Notes under the pieces: model-generated
The model's database searches: none
Seen by the model: the letters and a program-made list of their open reading frames with translations, nothing else
What the model was told of the DNA's origin: nothing
Shown here: piece after piece, positions 26,440 to 33,466 of the stretch
Layout: every line of letters begins with the position of its first letter
Numbering within the stretch: the stretch's first letter is position 1
Origin: an uncultured Tissierellia bacterium
GTDB taxonomy: Bacteria > Bacillota > Clostridia > Tissierellales > Tissierellaceae
DNA: 46,290 nt
Direction of reading: 5' to 3'
Assembly (NCBI GenBank): GCA_946402705.1
Contig: CAMIXG010000013.1
Span: 1-46,290 of the forward strand
Position numbers and translations under genes: made by a program

Positions 26440-27294
26440 TTATTTTCTATAGTCGTAGAAACCAATTTTTGTTTTTCTACCTAGTAAGTTACCTCTTACC
26501 ATTTTTCTTAATAATGGATGAGCTCTATATTTTGAATCTCCATACTCTTTATATAATACATCCATTATAGCTAAACAAACATCAAGTCCGATTAAATCTC
26601 CTAGCTCTAAAGGTCCCATTGGATGATTAGCTCCAAGTTTCATTGCAGTATCAACATCTTCAATACTTGCAACTCCTTCTGCATAAATTCCAACACCTTC
26701 ATTTATCATTGGTATCAATATTCTATTAACTACAAACCCTGGTGCTTCTTCAATCTCTACTGAAGTTTTTCCTATTTTTTCAGTTAATTTTTCTATTGTT
26801 ACTTTTGTTTCTTCTGAAGTAGTCAATCCTTTTATTATTTCCACAAGTTTCATCATTGGAACTGGATTGAAGAAATGCATTCCTATAACCTTTTCTGGTC
26901 TATTAGTAGCACTTCCTATTTCAGTTATAGATAGTGAAGAAGTATTTGTTGAAAGTATAGTTTTTTCATCGCAAATCTTATCAAGCTCTGCAAATATAAC
27001 TTTTTTAGTTTCCATATCTTCAACTACAGCTTCTATTATTAGATCACAATCTTTTAAATCATCATAAGTAGTAGTTAAAGTTATTCTGCCTAGTATTGCA
27101 TCCATTTCATCTTGAGTCATTTTTTCCTTGCTTACTAATCTTGCTAAACCTTTTTCTACTGACCTAACACTTGCTCTTGGATCTGCTGGATCTATATTTC
27201 TAACCCAAACAACAACATCATGTTCTGTTTGTGCGAATATTTGCGCAATTCCTCCTGCCATTGTACCTCTACCTAATATACCTATCTTTTTCAT
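26440..27294 (-). CDS. hbd: 3-hydroxybutyryl-CoA dehydrogenase
   Basis: Reduces acetoacetyl-CoA to 3-hydroxybutyryl-CoA in butyrate formation. The 284 residues have the Rossmann domain, the catalytic region [16 protein letters not shown] with active-site His, and the C-terminal helical domain ([46 protein letters not shown]). The nucleotide loop is GRGTMAGG instead of the usual GAGTMGSG, and the acidic residue after strand beta-2 is replaced by VRN, features linked to NADP(H) use. Crotonase lies 29 nt upstream in the same unit. The ATG has GGAGGTG upstream. Confidence 0.95.
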   Translation of the reverse strand: MKKIGILGRGTMAGGIAQIFAQTEHDVVVWVRNIDPADPRASVRSVEKGLARLVSKEKMTQDEMDAILGRITLTTTYDDLKDCDLIIEAVVEDMETKKVIFAELDKICDEKTILSTNTSSLSITEIGSATNRPEKVIGMHFFNPVPMMKLVEIIKGLTTSEETKVTIEKLTEKIGKTSVEIEEAPGFVVNRILIPMINEGVGIYAEGVASIEDVDTAMKLGANHPMGPLELGDLIGLDVCLAIMDVLYKEYGDSKYRAHPLLRKMVRGNLLGRKTKIGFYDYRK

Positions 27295-27323
27295 TACAAA
27301 AGCACCTCCATGGTTTTATATAA

Positions 27324-28103
27324 TTATTTTAATTTATAATCTGCTCTTCTTTTTTCTAAGAATGCTGTCATACCTTCTTTTTGGTCTTCTGTTGCGAAAC
27401 ATAGTCCGAATAAATCTCTTTCTATGCTAATAGCTGTATCTATATCTGTTTGTAGACCTCTATTTATAGCTTCTTTAGAGAATCTAACAGCTAATTGTGC
27501 ATTACTTGCGATTTTTTCAGCCATTTTAATAGCCTCATTCATTAATTCTTCTGTTGCTACAACCCTATTTACAAGACCTATCCTTAAAGCTTCTTCTGCC
27601 TTAATATTTCTAGCTGTAAATATTAGTTCTTTAGCAATACCTTCGCCTACTATTCTAGGTAACCTTTGAGTACCTGAAAATCCTGGTGTTATTCCTAAAC
27701 CTACTTCCGGTTGACCAAATAATGCATCTTCAGAAGCTATTCTTATATCTGCTGACATACATAATTCACATCCACCACCTAGGGCGAATCCATTAACTGC
27801 AGCTATAACTGGCTTTTCCAATAATTCCAATTTTCTAAATACTTTCATTCCTTTGTCGCCAAAAGCTTTACCTTCGATAGCATTGAGTTCTTTCATCTCA
27901 GCTATATCAGCTCCAGCTACAAATGCTCTTCCTGCTCCTGTCACTATAAGTACATGAACATCATTATCTTCTTGAACCATATCTACTGCTAGATCAAGTT
28001 CGTCTAGTGTTTGGGAGTTTAAAGCATTTAATGCTTTAGGTCTGTTTATAGATAAAATACCTATACTGCCTTTCTTTTCAAAAATTAAATTTTGAAATTC
28101 CAT
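27324..28103 (-). CDS. crt: enoyl-CoA hydratase (crotonase)
   Basis: Dehydrates 3-hydroxybutyryl-CoA to crotonyl-CoA, the step after Hbd. The 259 residues show the crotonase signatures AFVAGADIAEM (oxyanion hole), VNGFALGGGCELCMSADIRIASEDALFGQPEVGLGITPGFSGTQRLPRIVG with both catalytic glutamates, and the C-terminal FATEDQKEGMTAFLEKR. Start ATG with AAAGGAGTG upstream. Thiolase and butyryl-CoA dehydrogenase are not in the window. A hairpin lies between this gene and the PP2C gene upstream. Confidence 0.94.
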   Translation of the reverse strand: MEFQNLIFEKKGSIGILSINRPKALNALNSQTLDELDLAVDMVQEDNDVHVLIVTGAGRAFVAGADIAEMKELNAIEGKAFGDKGMKVFRKLELLEKPVIAAVNGFALGGGCELCMSADIRIASEDALFGQPEVGLGITPGFSGTQRLPRIVGEGIAKELIFTARNIKAEEALRIGLVNRVVATEELMNEAIKMAEKIASNAQLAVRFSKEAINRGLQTDIDTAISIERDLFGLCFATEDQKEGMTAFLEKRRADYKLK

Positions 28104-28139
28104 AATATCACTCCTTTACTATAAATATATATAAATTGA

Positions 28140-28170
28140 CTAATCTGAATTGATAAATAATTCAGATTAG
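28140..28170 (-). terminator. probable terminator after the PAS-PP2C gene
   Basis: A perfect 12-bp stem (28140-28151 with 28159-28170) with a 7-nt loop begins 7 nt past the PP2C stop. The following minus-strand sequence is only moderately T-rich, so termination may be leaky into crt-hbd. Confidence 0.55.
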
Positions 28171-28176
28171 TAATTA

Positions 28177-29313
28177 TCAATGTAATATTTCAATTAACAA
28201 CATGGCAAAATCGTCGTCAACATTACCTCTTCCAAAAAGCGCTATCTTGTCTACTAAGTCATTTAAAAGGTCCTGCTTATCTTCAACTATGGTGTCTTTT
28301 AATCTTTGTATACCAAACTCTTCCTGCTCCATATTCTTAACTTCTGTAACTCCATCAGTATAAAGTAAAACCTTATCACCAGGATTTAGTTTGATTTTAT
28401 TCTCTGAGTAATTAACACTGTCAAATAATAATGATATAGGATTTCCTGTTATTTCTAACTCTTCAATTATGTTTTCAGAGTTGTTAAACCTTATTGGTAC
28501 TGAGTTATGTCCTGCATTAGAATACTTAAACTCATAAGTTGATAGATTAAATACTCCATAAAAGATTGTGAAATATTTATCCATCTCTAAGCTTAAAGCA
28601 CTAAATCTTCTATGTAACTCGGCTAGTGCAATAGAAGGACTTAGAATATCATCTTTTATAAATCTCATACTTTGTTTTACGAACATGGTAACCATAGATG
28701 CTGCCACCCCATGTCCTGATACATCTGAAATGTATATACCTATATTATCTCTGTCTATTTGGAATATGTCAAACATATCTCCACTTAACATCTCTGATGG
28801 TTTATATATATAATCCACATAAATGTTGCCAATCCTACCTTTATTAGGTAAAATTTCTTCCTGTATTTTTCTTGCCAGTTTCAAATCAGTATTCATTTTA
28901 CTATTTTTGCTTCTCAAATGCTTTTCTAGACTTCTTTCTCTTTCAACATCCCTAAAAACTTCTACTGCTCCTAGGATATCTCCACTATTGTCTCTAACTG
29001 GTGAAGCTTTTACAGAATAGTGTCTTCCTGCTATAATCTCTTCTTTTTGAATTACTTCTCCACCCTGTATACTTTTTTCAACTATACAAAAACAGCAAGC
29101 ATTTTCTTGTGCGCAATACACATTACATTCTCTACCTATTATATCATTTCCTAATGTTTCCTTCATGGCTTTATTAGCATATACTACTTGGCCATCCTTA
29201 TTTAAAATTCTGACCCAATCAGCCATGCTTTCCAGAATATTATAATTTAGGTTTAAATTATATTTCTTATCTATTTTGTCCATATCATAGATAGGATCCT
29301 TATTATTTATCAT
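28177..29313 (-). CDS. PAS domain-containing PP2C-type serine phosphatase (SpoIIE/RsbU-like)
   Basis: Signalling phosphatase, probably acting on an anti-anti-sigma factor or similar phosphoprotein. It has 378 residues. The PAS domain (about 25-130) contains Cys63, 67, 73, 74 and 76 (C-x3-C-x5-CC-x-C). A short coiled linker follows, then the PPM-type catalytic domain (about 165-377) with SGDMFDIF, GIYISDVSGHGVAASMVT, SNAGHN, YTDGVTE and DDDFAMLL, which supply the metal-binding aspartates. No membrane segment, so it is not true SpoIIE. The cysteine cluster could sense redox state or bind a cofactor (inference). ATG start with AGGTGAT. Confidence 0.88.
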   Translation of the reverse strand: MINNKDPIYDMDKIDKKYNLNLNYNILESMADWVRILNKDGQVVYANKAMKETLGNDIIGRECNVYCAQENACCFCIVEKSIQGGEVIQKEEIIAGRHYSVKASPVRDNSGDILGAVEVFRDVERERSLEKHLRSKNSKMNTDLKLARKIQEEILPNKGRIGNIYVDYIYKPSEMLSGDMFDIFQIDRDNIGIYISDVSGHGVAASMVTMFVKQSMRFIKDDILSPSIALAELHRRFSALSLEMDKYFTIFYGVFNLSTYEFKYSNAGHNSVPIRFNNSENIIEELEITGNPISLLFDSVNYSENKIKLNPGDKVLLYTDGVTEVKNMEQEEFGIQRLKDTIVEDKQDLLNDLVDKIALFGRGNVDDDFAMLLIEILH

Positions 29314-29336
29314 TTAAATCACCTATACATTATCTT

Positions 29337-29366
29337 TTTATACTTCTATTTTATACTATAAGACAA
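29337..29366 (-). promoter_or_regulatory. promoter of the PAS-PP2C gene
   Basis: On the minus strand TTGTCT (29361-29366), an 18-nt spacer and TATAAA (29337-29342) lie about 24 nt upstream of the start codon, right after the adenosyltransferase terminator. Confidence 0.55.
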
Positions 29367-29406
29367 AATATATCCACCTAAAACAAATTTATTTGTCTAG
29401 GTGGAT
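29365..29406 (-). terminator. terminator of the adenosyltransferase gene
   Basis: A 9-bp outer stem (29372-29380 with 29398-29406) with an inner A+T stem, followed by ATATTTTGTCTT on the minus strand, 5 nt past the stop codon. Confidence 0.65.
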
Positions 29407-29411
29407 TTATA

Positions 29412-29942
29412 TTAGTTGTAATTTACATTTATCTCTTCATCTTCAGAGTATCTTGCTATGGCATAAATAGCATCTGATAATCTATTAATATACCTTATAA
29501 CTAGAGGATCTACATCTGCTATTTCACTTAGAGATATGGCTCTTCTTTCTGCCCTTCTGCAAACTGTTCTTGCAATATGAAGGCTACCTGCTTTTTGATT
29601 GGTCCCTGGAATTATAAAGCCCTTTCCATTGTCCAATTGCCTCATATATTTATCTACAAGCCTTTCTAGTGCCTCTATATCTTCTTCTTTTATTTCATGT
29701 GCTATTTTTTTTTGATCTTCTGTAGCAAGTATAGATGCTACTATAAAAAGTTTGTTTTGAACTAAAAATAATTCATCATATATGTCTTGACCTTTAAAAT
29801 AATTTTTACAAAATCCTATATGTGAACCTAGCTCATCTACTGTTCCATAGGCTTCAACTCTGATGGAATTTTTAGAAACTCTAACTCCATCAAACAAGCT
29901 AGTTTTTCCCTTGTCTCCAGTTTTTGTATATATATTTGACAT
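29412..29942 (-). CDS. cob(I)yrinic acid a,c-diamide / cob(I)alamin adenosyltransferase, PduO type
   Basis: Attaches the 5-prime-deoxyadenosyl group of ATP to cob(I)alamin to make coenzyme B12. The 176 residues are an all-helical PduO domain: N-terminal ATP loop YTKTGDKGKTSLFDG, VEAYGTVDELGSHIGF, and the strongly conserved ARTVCRRAERRAISL...INRLSDAIYAIARY. No other corrinoid gene is nearby, so it may serve salvage of imported corrinoid for a B12 enzyme encoded elsewhere. It lies 11 nt after the RNA methyltransferase gene and starts at ATG after AAGGGGG. Confidence 0.94.
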   Translation of the reverse strand: MSNIYTKTGDKGKTSLFDGVRVSKNSIRVEAYGTVDELGSHIGFCKNYFKGQDIYDELFLVQNKLFIVASILATEDQKKIAHEIKEEDIEALERLVDKYMRQLDNGKGFIIPGTNQKAGSLHIARTVCRRAERRAISLSEIADVDPLVIRYINRLSDAIYAIARYSEDEEINVNYN

Positions 29943-29953
29943 ACAATACCCCC

Positions 29954-31099
29954 TTATTTCTTAGGTGGTCTTGGTCCATAATATTGATAATAGTCAACTT
30001 CAATTCTTCCGTTGTATAATTTTCTTTTTCTATCTGCTTTTTTTCCAAATAGTTTTTCAAACCCCTTGTCAGAAGTTATTAAATAGTTGGACCAAGTATC
30101 TAATTCTTTCATCTTTTCTCCCAAATCGATGTATAATTGTTCCACCTCTTCTGCCTCACCAATTCTTTCTCCATATGGTGGGTTTGTTATTACTACCCCA
30201 TATTCATTTTTTAATGTCATATTTCTAAAATCTTTTGTAACAAATTGTATATCATCTTCAAGTCCTAAATTCGTAGCATTTTCAATAGCTATATCTACTG
30301 ATCTAGGATTTATATCACAGGCTAATATATCTATATTGCTCTTATAATCAATTTTTTCAAAGGCTTTTTTTCTAGCACTTCTCCAAATGTTTTTATCCAT
30401 GATTTCCCATTCTTCTGCATCAAATTTTCTATCCAATCCTGGCGCAATACTTCTTCCTATCATAGCAGCTTCTATTGGAATAGTTCCTGATCCGCAAAAA
30501 GGATCCCATAGTAATCTGTCCTTATTCCAATATGAAAGAAGTACCATGGCAGCAGCTAAAGTTTCTTTAAGTGGAGCCTCTCCCTGTCTAGTCCTATAAC
30601 CTCTCTTGTGAAGCCCTGCTCCAGATGTATCTATTGTAAGTGTTGCCACATCTTTTAATAAGGATACTTCAATTCTATATCTAGGTCCTGATTTTTCAAA
30701 CCATGTAACATCCTTATATTTAGTTTTTAACTTATTAACTATGGCTTTTTCAACAATTCTCTGACTATCTGATATGGAGTATAATTTTGATTTTACACTT
30801 TTTCCTTCTATCAAGAAGTTAGCATCTCTTGGTATTATATCTTCCCAAGGTAGTGCATATGTCTTATTATATAATTCTTCAAAAGAATAGGCCTTAAACT
30901 CTCCCATCTTAAGTAGAACCCTATCTGCTACCCTAAGCCATATATTAGCTAGGGCTATATCTTCTATATTTCCCTTGAAATTAACTTTTCCATTTTCAAC
31001 ATTAAAATCTTCAAATCCCAGTGCTTCTAATTCTCTCTTTACAACTGCTTCCAATCCAAAAGTGGATGTGGCAATTAAATCAATTTTGTCTTTTAACAT
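29954..31099 (-). CDS. THUMP-domain class I SAM-dependent RNA methyltransferase (RlmL/Trm-G10 family)
   Basis: Methylates guanosine N2 in rRNA or tRNA; the exact target is not readable. A ferredoxin-like/THUMP N-terminal part (1-155: DLIATSTFGLEAVVKRELEALGF...) precedes the Rossmann methyltransferase with RQGEAPLKETLAAAMVLLS, LLWDPFCGSGTIPIEAAMIGRSIAPGL, and the catalytic VVITNPPYGERIG. The reading frame extends 38 codons further upstream, but that part is unlike the family and lacks a ribosome site. The ATG at 31097-31099, with GAGGAGAG upstream, gives 381 residues. Confidence 0.92.
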   Translation of the reverse strand: MLKDKIDLIATSTFGLEAVVKRELEALGFEDFNVENGKVNFKGNIEDIALANIWLRVADRVLLKMGEFKAYSFEELYNKTYALPWEDIIPRDANFLIEGKSVKSKLYSISDSQRIVEKAIVNKLKTKYKDVTWFEKSGPRYRIEVSLLKDVATLTIDTSGAGLHKRGYRTRQGEAPLKETLAAAMVLLSYWNKDRLLWDPFCGSGTIPIEAAMIGRSIAPGLDRKFDAEEWEIMDKNIWRSARKKAFEKIDYKSNIDILACDINPRSVDIAIENATNLGLEDDIQFVTKDFRNMTLKNEYGVVITNPPYGERIGEAEEVEQLYIDLGEKMKELDTWSNYLITSDKGFEKLFGKKADRKRKLYNGRIEVDYYQYYGPRPPKK

Positions 31100-31195
31100 A
31101 TAATCTCTCCTCGTAAAATAAGTATACCCTATAATATAATTTGAATAAATCCAATTTTTTCTAAAAAAATGAGTATATTTTTTTCGAAGGGGTAT

Positions 31196-31201
31196 TATAA
31201 T
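31196..31201 (+). promoter_or_regulatory. -10 box of the superoxide reductase gene
   Basis: Perfect TATAAT about 60 nt upstream of the start codon; the region 17 nt upstream (GTATAT) is a poor -35 box, which suggests activator help or a strong -10. The whole 161-nt divergent gap holds no other recognised element. Confidence 0.45.
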
Positions 31202-31260
31202 AATGTAGCACAAAAAAGTTATTTATTAAATAAAAAATATATTAAAGCGGAGGTTATATT

Positions 31261-31635
31261 ATGTCTAAATTAAGTAATTTATATCAAACTGGTGATTGGA
31301 AAAATGAAAAACATATTCCTACTATACTTGCACCAGAAACAGCTAAAGCTGGGGAACTTGTAGAAGTTAATGTAGTAGTTGGTGAAGAAATAGCTCATCC
31401 TAATACATTAGAACATCATATATCTTGGATAAAAGTTTATTTCTTAGCTGAAGGAGCAAAATTTCCAGTTGAATTAGGAACTTATGATTTCAATGCTCAT
31501 GGTGAAGAAGAACTATTAGCTGAACCTAATGTAACAGTTAGATTCAAAACTAACAAACCAGGAAAAATTCTTTCAACATCTTACTGTAATATACATGGTT
31601 TATGGGAAGATGAAAAAGAACTTAAATTAGTTTAA
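31261..31635 (+). CDS. superoxide reductase (neelaredoxin, class II)
   Basis: Reduces superoxide to hydrogen peroxide without making oxygen, a typical defence of strict anaerobes. At 124 residues it has only the mononuclear iron domain, with no desulforedoxin N-terminus. The iron ligands are visible: His18, His46, His52, Cys109 and His112 (YCNIHGLW), plus catalytic Glu16-Lys17 before His18 (EKHIP). The ATG follows GCGGAGG. It has its own promoter and terminator and converges on the hemerythrin gene, forming a small oxidative-stress island. Confidence 0.96.
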   Translation: MSKLSNLYQTGDWKNEKHIPTILAPETAKAGELVEVNVVVGEEIAHPNTLEHHISWIKVYFLAEGAKFPVELGTYDFNAHGEEELLAEPNVTVRFKTNKPGKILSTSYCNIHGLWEDEKELKLV

Positions 31636-31641
31636 TACATC

Positions 31642-31670
31642 AAAAAAGACCCTGAGGGTCTTTTTTTTAT
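31642..31670. terminator. terminator between the superoxide reductase and hemerythrin genes
   Basis: An 11-bp stem (31642-31652 with 31656-31666), 3-nt loop and a run of eight T on the plus strand; A residues on the left make it usable from the minus strand as well. The hemerythrin-gene stop codon overlaps the T-run. Confidence 0.9.
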
Positions 31671-32218
31671 TTATAAATATTCTCAAATTTTTCTAAAGTT
31701 TTTATATATCCTTGAATTTCTGCCTTGTTTTCAGCTTCATATTTTTTAGTTTTTTCTGTAACCATATCTAATAAAGTTTTATCTAAAGTCTTTTCTGCAT
31801 AAGTGTAAACTACTCTGTTTTCCTTATCTATATGGCGAGTTAATAAATCTCTATATGCCATAGCATAAGTTATTATATCCAACATGTTTTCACTAGACTT
31901 TTCTTCCTTATATTTCTTTGTGGATTGCTCTAGCATCATAACATTATATCTTGCTAAATCATGTTCAACCAACATTCCATGATCTATTAGGTTCTTACCA
32001 AGTTCTCCTAAATTTTCCTGCATATATTTAAATAAAAACTCTTCTTCCTTACCGTGATGAATCTTATCTGCATAGTTTCTTACAAATCCTATACTTTCTT
32101 CAAAAAACTCAACATCTACTTCTTTTGTATCTAAAATTTTTATACAAGCTTTTTGAACTATATCTAAGAATCTTAAAATATTATCATGTTCACTAACCAA
32201 AACCTCTATTCCGTACAT
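31667..32218 (-). CDS. hemerythrin domain protein
   Basis: A 183-residue four-helix protein with the diiron ligand pattern of hemerythrin/HHE proteins: His11, His54/His55-x3-Glu58-60, His80, His86 (LIDHGMLVEHDLARY) and His129-x3-Glu133 (RHIDKEN). Such proteins bind oxygen, NO or metals in anaerobes and protect or sense. It starts one base after the stop of the upstream gene (TAG-T-ATG), so the two are translationally coupled. It converges with superoxide reductase. Confidence 0.88.
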   Translation of the reverse strand: MYGIEVLVSEHDNILRFLDIVQKACIKILDTKEVDVEFFEESIGFVRNYADKIHHGKEEEFLFKYMQENLGELGKNLIDHGMLVEHDLARYNVMMLEQSTKKYKEEKSSENMLDIITYAMAYRDLLTRHIDKENRVVYTYAEKTLDKTLLDMVTEKTKKYEAENKAEIQGYIKTLEKFENIYK

Positions 32219-32219
32219 A

Positions 32220-32813
32220 CTAAGCCCTCCTTATTAAGAAATAATCTTCTTCTAAACTATTTACAATTATGTTTCTGCCATCAAATATACCATTTGCTAA
32301 CTTAGATTTTATGTCCTTGTGTAACATCTCTAACTCTTCTGTATCATAATACTCTACAAATATATCTCTTCTAGTTCTATATAAGAACTTTTCTTCTTCC
32401 TCTGATATTATTTCATTTGCCCCATCACAAGGCATCCCATTGACAAATATATTATTTAGAATCTCATAGTAATACTTCATTTCTCTATTTTCCTCAACAT
32501 CTTTTTGTAGTCTTTTACCAAAGTCAAAAGCTATACTTCTAGCCCTATCTATATCTTTTTTCTCAATTACTTCTCTGAGTACTCTAGCCAATCTATTTTC
32601 AACAATTATTATAAAGCTCTGTAAGCTTCCATGAATATTACTAGTGTCTATAATATCTTCAAGTTCACCCTTTGGAACCTGTCCATACTTTTCATCTAAT
32701 TCTTCTTTAAGATATTCATAGTCAAGTTCGTCTATCAATTCATTAGTTAAAGCATTTTGTACCATTATCTTATTGTATAGCCAGTAATGTATATTCCCTA
32801 AAAATAAACTCAT
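32220..32813 (-). CDS. uncharacterised protein coupled to hemerythrin
   Basis: I cannot assign a named family. It is soluble, largely helical and acidic, 197 residues from the ATG at 32811-32813. That start is favoured because AGAGGAT is 7-9 nt upstream; the first in-frame ATG (32820-32822) would abut the ribosome site. Notable segments are LGNIHYWLYNKI at the N-terminus and MPCDGANEIISEEEE with the only cysteine. Single His residues in NIHYW and NIHGS and several Glu could bind metal, but no clear motif is seen. It is the first gene of a two-gene unit with hemerythrin, behind the palindrome at 32864-32877. Confidence 0.75.
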   Translation of the reverse strand: MSLFLGNIHYWLYNKIMVQNALTNELIDELDYEYLKEELDEKYGQVPKGELEDIIDTSNIHGSLQSFIIIVENRLARVLREVIEKKDIDRARSIAFDFGKRLQKDVEENREMKYYYEILNNIFVNGMPCDGANEIISEEEEKFLYRTRRDIFVEYYDTEELEMLHKDIKSKLANGIFDGRNIIVNSLEEDYFLIRRA

Positions 32814-32836
32814 GTAAATCATCCTCTCTAGTTACA

Positions 32837-32877
32837 ATTTAACATGATTTTTCTTGATTTTCAGTAACATATGTTAC
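32837..32877 (-). promoter_or_regulatory. CRP/FNR-type palindrome upstream of the hemerythrin unit
   Basis: A perfect 14-bp palindrome, GTAACATATGTTAC (32864-32877), has the 5-4-5 dyad form of CRP/FNR-family operators. On the minus strand TTAAAT (32837-32842) lies where a -10 box would put the dyad near position -41, the class II activator arrangement; no good -35 box is present. The regulator is unknown. Confidence 0.6.
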
Positions 32878-32918
32878 AGGAATATATTTTTTAGCCTTGT
32901 AGTTAAAATTTTATTTAA

Positions 32919-33344
32919 TCAATTTTTAAAGATAAGAGGCCATATTGTTATTACAATATATAAAAGAAAAATTGTTATTACCAAAAAACCTATAGAGTAC
33001 TCCTTTGACCCTCTTAAAACAATCTCTCCAGTCTTCTCCTTATATACTATTTCAATAGGATTTTTATTTAAATAATCATCAAAAAGCTTATCGGAAAAAA
33101 CTTTATCAAGCTTAACTTCTCCTATTTGTTCTTGTCCCTTAGAATCAGTGTAGATCACAGATAGGGTATAGGGTCCTCTTCTGACCTTACTTAAAACTCG
33201 AAACTTGATAATTTTCCCCTGAGCTTTTTCCCAAAAAGTAATCTTATAAATTCCATAAATCATAGTATAGATACTCCATAATAATAGACTGGCAAAAAAT
33301 ATAAAAAAAGATAAGTATCCCAAATCTATATTCAATAAGTCCAT
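32919..33344 (-). CDS. small membrane protein, DUF3592-like
   Basis: 141 residues with two membrane helices (about 10-34 and 117-137) around an exposed domain (GKIIKFRVLSKVRRGPYTLSVIYTDSKGQEQIGEVKLDKVFSDKLFDDYLNKNPIEIVYKEKTGEIVLRG). The layout of helix, beta-rich domain with a short-stop D-Y-L-N-K-N-P-I-E-I-V-Y segment and helix resembles DUF3592 proteins; function unknown. ATG start with GGAGTGGGTG. It lies after the SLH-protein terminator. The downstream 96-nt gap carries the palindrome for the next unit. Confidence 0.65.
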   Translation of the reverse strand: MDLLNIDLGYLSFFIFFASLLLWSIYTMIYGIYKITFWEKAQGKIIKFRVLSKVRRGPYTLSVIYTDSKGQEQIGEVKLDKVFSDKLFDDYLNKNPIEIVYKEKTGEIVLRGSKEYSIGFLVITIFLLYIVITIWPLIFKN

Positions 33345-33390
33345 AAATAATCACCCACTCCTAGTTTTATTTTATCTACTTAAATTACTA

Positions 33391-33425
33391 GAAAAAAAGA
33401 TACAAAAAGTGATATTTTTATATCT
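33391..33425 (-). terminator. terminator of the SLH surface protein gene
   Basis: An A+T-rich 11-bp stem with one wobble pair (33398-33408 with 33415-33425), 6-nt loop and TTTTTTTC on the minus strand, about 40 nt past the stop codon. Confidence 0.7.
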
Positions 33426-33466
33426 ACTCTTTATATCTTTATTTTATATAATTTACTTTCTATTTC

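Noticed and set aside
28177..29313. SpoIIE, suggesting sporulation
   Set aside because: It lacks the multi-span membrane part of SpoIIE and has a PAS domain instead, and no other sporulation-specific gene is present; spoVG and SpoVB-like flippases also occur in non-sporulating species.
31190..31210. PerR-like box over the superoxide reductase -10 region
   Set aside because: One half resembles TTATAAT, but that is simply the -10 box; the other half-site does not match.
31100..31213. 38 extra codons at the 5-prime end of the RNA methyltransferase frame
   Set aside because: The extension is unlike the family, has no ribosome site, and runs through the divergent promoter region; the ATG at 31097-31099 has a clear GAGGAG site.
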